5,770 nt of DNA. It comes from Burkholderiaceae bacterium (GTDB lineage: Bacteria; Pseudomonadota; Gammaproteobacteria; Burkholderiales; Burkholderiaceae_C). Positions within the stretch are counted from its first letter, which is position 1; each line of letters begins with the position of its first letter. Where the stretch lies: NCBI GenBank assembly GCA_017999135.1, contig JAGOBT010000233.1, positions 1 to 5,770 on the forward strand. Direction: 5' to 3'. A program made the translations under genes and the position numbers. This document shows, piece after piece, positions 1-4,829 of the stretch. The notes beneath the pieces were generated by a model. It was not told the DNA's origin. It was given only the letters and a program-made list of their open reading frames with translations, and did no database searches.

Positions 1-2
1 TG

Positions 3-164
3 CAGGCCGGGCTGAAGGCGCTGTGCCACCAGTTCGAGGCCAGCAACGACCCGTACATGGACTACGGGAGTGGCCAGTTCATCTGGAAGCTGAGCGACGA
101 CCTGGAAGACGGCTACGTGGCCGCCAGCGATTCGCGCCGCGACGGGCAGGCGGCGGGGTACTGA
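3..164 (+). CDS. C-terminal fragment of an unidentified protein (5' end outside window)
   Basis: An open frame enters from the left edge and runs to a TGA at 162-164, giving the last 53 residues. The fragment is mixed polar and aromatic (for example PYMDYGSGQFIWKLSDD) and ends in a charged, Gly/Ala-rich tail. It has no membrane segment. The balanced, acidic composition and ordinary G/C third-position codon use look like a real protein end rather than a shadow frame; overlapping frames here read as low-complexity Arg/Pro/Ala. I do not recognise the family and assign no function. The gene is convergent with the response-regulator-like gene, whose stop lies only 30 bases away. I see no T-rich terminator between the two. 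Confidence 0.6.
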   Translation, partial: QAGLKALCHQFEASNDPYMDYGSGQFIWKLSDDLEDGYVAASDSRRDGQAAGY

Positions 165-185
165 CGCCCCGGGGCGGGCGCCCGC
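165..185. other. GC-only palindromes between convergent genes
   Basis: The 30-base gap between two convergent stop codons holds two overlapping perfect palindromes: CGCCCCGGGGCG at 165-176 and GCGGGCGCCCGC at 174-185. They could form short stems in transcripts from either side and slow polymerase. There is no T-run on either strand, so this is not a standard intrinsic terminator. Palindromic GC runs are also common by chance at this base composition. Confidence 0.3.
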
Positions 186-194
186 GCCGCGGGG

Positions 195-1946
195 TCAGGC
201 CGGCGCCTGCGCCGGCACGGCCCGCCGCCCGGGTCTGCCGCGGGGCGGTGGCAGATCCAGCCCGCCCGGCGGCCGGCCGGTGTCCTGGGCCAGCAGGTGG
301 CTGCGGCCCACGGTGCTGCACAGCCGCTGCAGCAGGCCGCAGCGCTCGGCCAGGGCCTCGGCTTCGGCGATGTGGGCGCGGTGCCGCTCCAGCGCGGCCT
401 GGGCCAGTTCCAGCAGCTTGGCGTTGCGGGTGCGCTCCACCGCCTTCAGCAGCGCTTCCACCGCGCGCTGGTGGCGGCCGGCCAGGCCTTCGGACAAGGC
501 GTTGCGGCTGATCTCGTTGATCTCGGCATGCGCGTCGCGCACCAACTGGCTGAGCGTGGGCGCTGCGTCGCAGGCCTTGGCCAGCATCTCGGTGACCTGC
601 TTGCTGACGCAGAAGCGCAGGCCGGCGCAGCGGGTCCAGTCGTCCGCCTGCTGCGGCGCCAGCCCGGCGGCAGCGCTGGTGGCGATCAGCGACAGCAGGT
701 TGGTGGCCGCCTCCACGTCGAAGCCCGGCGCCAGCAGGTCGTCGGCCACCGGCACCAGGCAGGCCTGCAGGCCCAGCCGGTCGTGCGCCTGCACGGCCAC
801 CAGGGCCTGGGTCATGCGGCCCAGCCGGCGCAGCCGGTCGAGCCGGTTGTCGGCCGCCGCATCGCCGTCGGGCCCGCGGGTCTGGCGGCTCAGCACGCCG
901 TCGAGCTGCTTCTGGCATTGGCGCAGGCCGGCGGCGTCGCCGCGCTGGAAGCGCGCCATCGCCAGCAGCAGCAGGGTCTGGTGGTCGAACTGCGGTGAAT
1001 CGCCGCCGATGCTGGCGGCATGCTCCAGCGCGGCATGGGCCACGTCAGGCTCGGCGGCGTACCAGGCCAGGATGCCGTACTTCTGCGCCCGCGCCACCGA
1101 GAACGGCGTGATCTCCACCGCCTGGCGGTAGGCCGCGATGGCGCCTGCCAGGTCGCCCTGCTCGGCATGGATGCGGCCCATCACGTCGTAGGCGTCGGCG
1201 TACTTCGGCTCGTCGTCGAGCAGGTTGCGGATGGTGGACACCGCGGCAGCGGCCTGGCCGTCGGCCTGCAGCACCCGGGCCAGGCCCAGCTTGGCCCAGG
1301 GCACGGCCTTGTCGGCCAGCACGGCGGCGTACATCGCGCTGGCCAGCGGCAGTTGCTCCAGCCGCAGCGCCAGCTCGGCGCCCAGGCGGGCGGCGTGCGT
1401 CCAGTACGGGCCACGCTGCTGGTAGCGCTTGTCGCACAGCGCCAGCGCCTGGGCATGGTCGTCGTTCTCGATGGCGTCGTACACCTCGCGCAGCGCGTCC
1501 TTGCGCTGGAAGGCGGCGATCAGCCGGTCTTCCAGCTTGCCTGCGGTGTAGGGCTTGATGATGAAGCCGTCCAGCGCCGATTCGGCCACCTGCGCCACCA
1601 CCTGGTAGGACGCCTGGGTGGACAGCATCACCACCACGGTGCGCAGCGGCAGCAGGCCGTCGCGGCGCAGTTCGTCGATCAGCGTCTGGCCCTGGATCGC
1701 GTTGTCGAGCTGGTACTCGACCAGCAGCACGTCGACCCCCAGGTTGGCCAGGTGCTGGCGCGCATCGTGCGCGGTGGCGCTGTGCAGCACCTGGGCCACG
1801 CCCAAGCCGCGCAGCTGCGATGCCAGCATGCTGCGGGCCGTGGCGTGCGTGTCGACCACCAGCGCGCGGCTGCGGGCGCCAAAGCGCGGCTGGATCTGCA
1901 GTTGATGGGTGAGATCGGCCAAACTGTCCTCGTCGAACCCCTGCAT
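195..1946 (-). CDS. Receiver-TPR response-regulator-like protein with degenerate phospho-site
   Basis: 583 residues, cytoplasmic, with no signal peptide or membrane segment. A CheY-like receiver domain spans about residues 26-148: beta-1 RALVVDT (Asp32), beta-3 VDVLLVEYQL, beta-4 TVVVMLST (Ser109), and beta-5 GFIIKP (conserved Lys131). About residues 155-345 are TPR-like helical repeats (for example PWAKLGLARVLQADGQ and ADAYDVMGRIHAEQGDLAGAI), and helical repeat-like sequence continues to about 540. The last 30 residues are a Pro/Gly/Arg-rich tail. Receiver-TPR proteins without a DNA-binding domain are a known proteobacterial class thought to act through protein-protein contacts. At the phospho-acceptor position this protein has Glu77 (GAG at 1718-1716), and the usual acidic pair is reduced to Asp-Thr. 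It may therefore be constitutively 'on' or independent of a kinase. The frame stays open upstream into the HupE-like gene, but no ATG, GTG or TTG occurs in frame in the 70-base gap, so ATG 1946 is the only sensible start. Its ribosome-binding site is weak. Confidence 0.85.
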   Translation of the reverse strand: MQGFDEDSLADLTHQLQIQPRFGARSRALVVDTHATARSMLASQLRGLGVAQVLHSATAHDARQHLANLGVDVLLVEYQLDNAIQGQTLIDELRRDGLLPLRTVVVMLSTQASYQVVAQVAESALDGFIIKPYTAGKLEDRLIAAFQRKDALREVYDAIENDDHAQALALCDKRYQQRGPYWTHAARLGAELALRLEQLPLASAMYAAVLADKAVPWAKLGLARVLQADGQAAAAVSTIRNLLDDEPKYADAYDVMGRIHAEQGDLAGAIAAYRQAVEITPFSVARAQKYGILAWYAAEPDVAHAALEHAASIGGDSPQFDHQTLLLLAMARFQRGDAAGLRQCQKQLDGVLSRQTRGPDGDAAADNRLDRLRRLGRMTQALVAVQAHDRLGLQACLVPVADDLLAPGFDVEAATNLLSLIATSAAAGLAPQQADDWTRCAGLRFCVSKQVTEMLAKACDAAPTLSQLVRDAHAEINEISRNALSEGLAGRHQRAVEALLKAVERTRNAKLLELAQAALERHRAHIAEAEALAERCGLLQRLCSTVGRSHLLAQDTGRPPGGLDLPPPRGRPGRRAVPAQAPA

Positions 1947-1987
1947 GGGGATGCCCGCACCCGACCGATCCTCGGGCGCAAACCCCG

Positions 1988-1995
1988 TTATCGGC
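1988..1995 (-). promoter_or_regulatory. Candidate FliA (sigma-28)-type -10 element upstream of receiver-TPR gene
   Basis: On the minus strand this reads GCCGATAA, identical to the established sigma-28 -10 consensus. Eleven bases upstream, the normal sigma-28 spacing, lies TTCAGTGG (2014-2007), which matches the -35 consensus TAAAGTTT at only 4 of 8 positions. Transcription starting about 7 bases downstream would leave a leader of roughly 35 bases before ATG 1946. The element sits in the gap between the HupE-like stop and this start, where an internal operon promoter would be expected. The weak -35 makes this a candidate only. Confidence 0.35.
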
Positions 1996-2016
1996 CTGGT
2001 GGCGCGCCACTGAAGC

Positions 2017-3171
2017 TCAGAACGGCATGAATTCCAGATCGAGCGCCCGCTCGACGAACCAGGCGGCGGCGATCGCGGCGATCGCCAGCGACCCGCCCCA
2101 CAGCACCACGCGGCGGTAGAACACGCTCCGGCGCAGCGCATAGGCCACGGGCAGGAAGGCCGCCACGATGGCCAGCTGACCGGCTTCCACGCCCAGGTTG
2201 AAGCCCACCAGCGCGAGCAGCAGCGCGTCGCGCGGCAGGCCCAGGTCGGCCAGCACGCTGGCAAAGCCGAAGCCGTGGATCAGCCCGAAGCCGAAGGCCA
2301 CCATCCAGCGCCGGCCCTGGAAGAACGGCCACACGTTGTTCAGCGCCGCCAGCACCACGCTGGCGGCGATGGTGGCCTCCACCAGGCGCGACGGCAGGTC
2401 CACCCAGCCCAGCGTGGCCAGCGACAGCGTGATCGAGTGCGCCACGGTGAAGGCGGTGACGATGCGCAGCACCTCCCACACCGCCAAACGCAGCCGCGGC
2501 ACCGGCTGCCATGCCGCGCGGGTGCCGGCCCCGGCGGCCCAGGTGCCCACCGCCGGCAGCAGCAGCGACAGCAGGAACAGGATGTGGTCGAAGCCGATCC
2601 AGATGTGCCACACGCCGTCGGCGAAGTAGTCGACGAACTGGCGCCAGCGGCTCACCTCGGCCAGCGCAAAGGCCTGCTGCGGCGCCTGCGGGCCCAGGAT
2701 GGCAGACCGGGTGGCGCCATTGGCCGCCAGGCTGAGCAGGCCACGGTGCTGCGGGTCCAGGTCGGCGAACAGGGTGTAGCCGATGTCCAGCACGGCCGGC
2801 GCGCGGGGGCAGGTGGCGGTGAGCGGCAGCACGCTGTAGGCGCCGTCGGTGTGCTCGTCCACCTGCTGCGGGCCCACCGCCAGCGCACAGGGCTGGCCGT
2901 CGGCGCGCAGCACCAGGTGGGCCTGGGCCAGGCTGGCGATGTCGGCATGGCGGCTGCGCACCTCGCCCCAGGTGATGCGGCCGTCGCCGTCGGCGTCCAG
3001 CCCCAGCGCCAGGTCCAGGTCGCGCAGGGCGATGTCCCAGCGGCCGGTCAGCACCGCACCGTCGGCGGCCAGGGTCAGGTAGCTGTCGGACGGCTTGTGG
3101 GCGATCGCCACGCCCGCGGCCAGCAGCAGCCACATCGTGACCAGCCAGCGCCAGGCTGCGCGGCGACTCAT
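2017..3171 (-). CDS. HupE/UreJ-family membrane protein with extracytoplasmic EF-hand domain
   Basis: 384 residues. Residues 1-24 form a signal peptide with probable cleavage VAIA|HKPS. An extracytoplasmic domain follows (about 25-180) and contains a perfect EF-hand loop at 59-70 (DADGDGRITWGE; ligands Asp59, Asp61, Asp63, Thr67, Glu70). The C-terminal half has about six hydrophobic segments (roughly 187-209, 235-256, 263-283, 289-309, 315-345, 354-374). It carries HupE/UreJ-type signatures: His189-x3-Gly193-x-Asp195-His196, FTVAHSITLSLA, FGLIHGFGFA and FNLGVEAGQL. Family members are thought to be nickel/cobalt-type permeases. This longer, signal-peptide-bearing form is less well understood, and its substrate cannot be read from the sequence. 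ATG 3171 is chosen because it starts the signal peptide, has a GAAGG ribosome site 7 bases upstream, and overlaps the TPR stop by 4 bases. The frame is open further upstream, but that part lies within the TPR gene and is a shadow. Confidence 0.9.
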   Translation of the reverse strand: MSRRAAWRWLVTMWLLLAAGVAIAHKPSDSYLTLAADGAVLTGRWDIALRDLDLALGLDADGDGRITWGEVRSRHADIASLAQAHLVLRADGQPCALAVGPQQVDEHTDGAYSVLPLTATCPRAPAVLDIGYTLFADLDPQHRGLLSLAANGATRSAILGPQAPQQAFALAEVSRWRQFVDYFADGVWHIWIGFDHILFLLSLLLPAVGTWAAGAGTRAAWQPVPRLRLAVWEVLRIVTAFTVAHSITLSLATLGWVDLPSRLVEATIAASVVLAALNNVWPFFQGRRWMVAFGFGLIHGFGFASVLADLGLPRDALLLALVGFNLGVEAGQLAIVAAFLPVAYALRRSVFYRRVVLWGGSLAIAAIAAAWFVERALDLEFMPF

Positions 3172-4352
3172 CGCAGGGCCTTCAATGCGGCCGCCAGCGG
3201 CTGCAGCGCCACGCTCTCGATGCCCGAGGCAGCCATCCAGTCCAGCGCCGGCTGGGCGGCGGCCGGCTGGCGTGCGGCCAGCGCCGCCTCCAGCAGGATG
3301 CGGGCATCGGCCGGCTCCTTCTGCACCGCGAAGTTCTGCTGCGCCAGCGGCAGCGCACGGGCGGCGTCGCCCTGCACGCCCAGGGCGAAGCGGGCCTCTT
3401 CCTTGCGGTGGCTGGCATCGCCGCGCTGGGCGGCGGCGGCAAAGCGCGCGGCCAGCGCCTGGGCATGCGCCGCCGCGCTGGCATCGCCCGCGGCCTTGGC
3501 GGCCAGCGCCAGGCGCAGCAGCAGCACGTCGGCCCGGCCGCGGTCCTTCAGCAGGGCCAGCACCTCGGCCGGGCGGCCGCGGTCGAGCAGGAAGTCGGCA
3601 TAGGCCGCCTGCAGGTACACATCGGGCAGGCCCAGGGCCAGCGCGCTGCGGAAGGCGGCCTCGGCCGCCGGGAAGGCGCCGCGCCGCTCCTCGGTCTCGG
3701 CCAGGCGGGTCAGCGCCCACAGGCGCGCTTCGGCACTGGCATCGGGCTGCTGGGCCAGCGCGGTGCGCAGCGCGCTGGCCGCGGCGGCGGCCTGGCCGGT
3801 GGCGGCGTCCACCTGCGCCCGGCAGGCCGCGCCGATCAGCGGCGTGGCCTGGGCGGCCAGGCCGTCGCAGCTGCGTCGGGCGGCGGCATAGTCGGCCTGC
3901 ACCATCAGGATGGCGGTGCGCCAGGCCCAGGCATCACCGTTGTCGGGTTGCTGGCGCAGCACCGCGTCCAGGTCGGCCAGCGCGGGGGTGAACTGGTGGT
4001 CGAACTGCAAGATCTGCGCGCGCAGCACCCGCACCGCCGCTGGTGGGTCAGGCAGGTTGAACCAGGGTGCCAGCGCGGCCTGGGCATGGCCGACGAAGCG
4101 CGGGTCGCCCTCGGCGGCCACGGCGTCGAAGCAGCGGCGGGCAAAGGCCACGGCGGTGCCCAGGTTCTGCGGCGTGCGCTGCCAGGCCTGGCGCAGGGCC
4201 AGCAGTTCGCGGGCGCGGGGGTCGGTGGCGCGGGCCGGCACGGTGGCCAGCACCTGGCTGTCGTCGGCGGGCACGAACGGCGCCGCTCGGGCCGGCCAGG
4301 CGCACAGCAGGGCAAGGGGCAGCGCCAGCAGCGCGACAAGGGAACGGGACAC
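3168..4352 (-). CDS. Secreted TPR-repeat protein, partner of the HupE/UreJ-like protein
   Basis: 394 residues beginning with GTG at 4352. Residues 1-23 are a signal peptide (hydrophobic core LVALLALPLALLCAW, cleavage near ARA|APF), so the protein is probably periplasmic. The mature part is almost entirely helical with TPR-like pairs. The clearest are about 106-139 (VLRAQILQFDHQFTPALADL), 212-245 (WALTRLAETEERRGAFPAAEAAF) and 314-360 (HRKEEARFALGVQGDAARAL). Three cysteines (74, 162, 177) could form a disulfide in the periplasm. TPR proteins generally serve as protein-binding scaffolds, and no catalytic motif is visible. The stop overlaps the start of the HupE/UreJ-like gene, which suggests a joint product, perhaps an assembly factor or periplasmic partner of the transporter (inference). 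The GTG start has almost no Shine-Dalgarno sequence. An ATG at 4360 is in another frame, which encodes no plausible protein. Confidence 0.8.
   Translation of the reverse strand: MSRSLVALLALPLALLCAWPARAAPFVPADDSQVLATVPARATDPRARELLALRQAWQRTPQNLGTAVAFARRCFDAVAAEGDPRFVGHAQAALAPWFNLPDPPAAVRVLRAQILQFDHQFTPALADLDAVLRQQPDNGDAWAWRTAILMVQADYAAARRSCDGLAAQATPLIGAACRAQVDAATGQAAAAASALRTALAQQPDASAEARLWALTRLAETEERRGAFPAAEAAFRSALALGLPDVYLQAAYADFLLDRGRPAEVLALLKDRGRADVLLLRLALAAKAAGDASAAAHAQALAARFAAAAQRGDASHRKEEARFALGVQGDAARALPLAQQNFAVQKEPADARILLEAALAARQPAAAQPALDWMAASGIESVALQPLAAALKALR
3179..3183 (-). promoter_or_regulatory. Ribosome-binding site of HupE/UreJ-like gene
   Basis: GAAGG on the minus strand, 7 bases before ATG 3171. 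It lies inside the 3' end of the TPR gene and decides the start of the membrane protein in a frame that is otherwise open far upstream. Together with the ATGA stop/start overlap it points to translational coupling. Confidence 0.6.
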
Positions 4353-4361
4353 AACCGCATG

Positions 4362-4369
4362 TTATCGGC
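4362..4369 (-). promoter_or_regulatory. Candidate FliA-type -10 octamer upstream of TPR gene
   Basis: Second minus-strand copy of GCCGATAA, ending 9 bases before the GTG start at 4352. The 8-mer at the proper 11-base spacing, AACGGTCC (4388-4381), matches the -35 consensus at only 3 of 8 positions. If used, transcription would begin within a few bases of the GTG, giving a leaderless or near-leaderless mRNA. That would fit the missing ribosome-binding site. The support is the exact octamer and its placement; the -35 is poor. Confidence 0.25.
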
Positions 4370-4377
4370 GATGGTGC

Positions 4378-4406
4378 AGCGGACCGTTCGGGCCAGGTCT
4401 TGTCAA
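4378..4406 (-). promoter_or_regulatory. Candidate sigma-70 -35 box for the TPR/HupE-like operon
   Basis: The minus strand has a perfect TTGACA at 4406-4401, correctly oriented and 48 bases before the GTG start. At 17-base spacing the -10 position reads TCCGCT (4383-4378), a poor match to TATAAT. The same bases read TTGTCA on the plus strand at 4400-4405 (5 of 6 to a -35), so they could serve a divergent promoter. I see no good plus-strand -10 either. Confidence 0.25.
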
Positions 4407-4442
4407 CCGATTGCCGGCACAGGCGTTGTGCTCAGGTGCGCT

Positions 4443-4477
4443 GACGGTGGAATGCTTCCGGAGGCCACGCCACCGTC
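4443..4477 (+). repeat. 8-bp inverted repeat in divergent intergenic region
   Basis: GACGGTGG at 4443-4450 is matched by CCACCGTC at 4470-4477, perfect over 8 bases with a 19-base spacer. The arms could bind a dimeric regulator between the divergent genes, or form a stem in the leader of the small exported protein gene. Which of these applies depends on the unknown transcription start. A small nested repeat, GGAA-TGC-TTCC at 4449-4459, overlaps the left arm. Confidence 0.4.
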
Positions 4478-4483
4478 CAACGT

Positions 4484-4500
4484 GCCCGGGTGATCCGGGC
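4484..4500 (+). repeat. GC-rich inverted repeat upstream of small exported protein gene
   Basis: GCCCGG (4484-4489) and CCGGGC (4495-4500) form a perfect 6-bp inverted repeat around the 5-base loop GTGAT, 41 bases before the ATG at 4542. It is a candidate 5'-leader hairpin or operator. There is no T-run behind it, so it is not a terminator. A 6-bp GC repeat is weak evidence alone in such GC-rich DNA. Confidence 0.3.
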
Positions 4501-4527
4501 GCTGGATTCCAAAGCACTTTTCCATCC

Positions 4528-4533
4528 AAGAGA
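4528..4533 (+). promoter_or_regulatory. Ribosome-binding site of small exported protein gene
   Basis: Purine run AAGAGA 8 bases before ATG 4542, inside an unusually A/T-rich patch (4504-4541) for this window. An open leader around the start codon favours efficient translation. This supports the 58-codon gene being real. Confidence 0.5.
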
Positions 4534-4541
4534 TTCACAAC

Positions 4542-4718
4542 ATGACCAAGCTCTTCAGCGCCCTGATCCTGACCGCCTTCGCCTTTGGCGCCCAAGCCGC
4601 CTCGCACGCCGGTGGCGCCCCGATGAAGGACAAGGCCGCCAGCGCCCCCGCCGCTGCCGCCAGCGCCGCCAAGAAGGACGCCAAGCCGGCCGCGAAGAAG
4701 GAAGAAGCCAAGAAGTAA
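4542..4718 (+). CDS. Small exported Ala/Lys-rich protein, unknown function
   Basis: 58 residues, ATG 4542 to TAA 4716-4718. Residues 1-19 form a compact signal peptide (MTKLFSALILTAFAFGAQA, probable cleavage AQA|ASHAGG). The mature part, about 39 residues, is low-complexity and mostly Ala, Lys, Ser and Pro, with nine lysines and KK pairs toward the C-terminus. It is predicted to be disordered, basic and periplasmic or secreted. No cysteine is present, so it is not a lipoprotein. Support for a real gene comes from the ribosome-binding site, the signal peptide and a strong terminator 22 bases after the stop; the gene appears monocistronic. Similar short exported Ala/Lys-rich proteins are common in Burkholderiales and largely uncharacterised. 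The K/A-rich tail resembles histone H1-like proteins, but the signal peptide argues against a DNA-binding role in the cytoplasm. Confidence 0.75.
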   Translation: MTKLFSALILTAFAFGAQAASHAGGAPMKDKAASAPAAAASAAKKDAKPAAKKEEAKK

Positions 4719-4740
4719 TTCTTCAGGCTTCCGCCCTGCA

Positions 4741-4775
4741 GGGCAGGTGCTTCGGCACCTGCCCTTCTTTTTTTT
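4741..4775 (+). terminator. Strong intrinsic terminator after small exported protein gene
   Basis: A perfect 10-bp stem, GGGCAGGTGC (4741-4750) with GCACCTGCCC (4755-4764), is closed by a TTCG loop (4751-4754). This gives the extra-stable C(UUCG)G tetraloop. An 11-base T-tract with a single C follows (4765-4775). On the opposite strand the hairpin is not followed by T's, so it acts only on plus-strand transcription. It insulates the small gene from the downstream oxidoreductase. Confidence 0.95.
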
Positions 4776-4829
4776 GGGCTGCGCCGGCGCCCTCTAGACT
4801 GACGGCTTCTGCCACCGCTTCGGACCCGC

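Noticed and set aside
199..216. GCCGGCG/CGCCGGC hairpin near the receiver-TPR stop, as a terminator
   Set aside because: It lies inside the last codons of the gene and is not followed by a T-run on either strand.
297..2030. Long plus-strand open frames opposite the receiver-TPR gene
   Set aside because: They mirror the codon bias of the minus-strand gene (Gln/His/Gly-rich and Ser/Arg-rich readings) and have no ribosome sites or domains.
1947..2264. N-terminal extension of about 106 residues to the receiver-TPR gene
   Set aside because: The extension mostly overlaps the C-terminus of the HupE-like gene on the same strand in another frame, has Trp/Arg/Cys-rich composition, and resembles no receiver N-terminus. 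It reflects the lack of stop codons in GC-rich DNA.
2275..3603. 442-residue plus-strand open frame opposite the HupE-like and TPR genes
   Set aside because: Composition is Gln/Gly/His/Arg-rich without domain character, and the strand opposite encodes well-recognised families. It is an antisense shadow.
3172..3720. 183-residue upstream extension of the HupE-like protein
   Set aside because: It lies entirely within the TPR gene in a shifted frame and is low-complexity Gly/Arg/Ala. The real start is marked by a signal peptide and ribosome site at 3171.
4542..4718. Histone H1-like/DNA-binding protein
   Set aside because: The Ala/Lys-rich tail fits, but a clear signal peptide with an AQA cleavage site directs the product out of the cytoplasm.
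4733..4744. GCCCTGCAGGGC palindrome overlapping the terminator's left arm, as a possible antiterminator
   Set aside because: It is a self-palindrome with no loop room, and its pairing is far weaker than the 10-bp cUUCGg stem. No alternative structure is evident.
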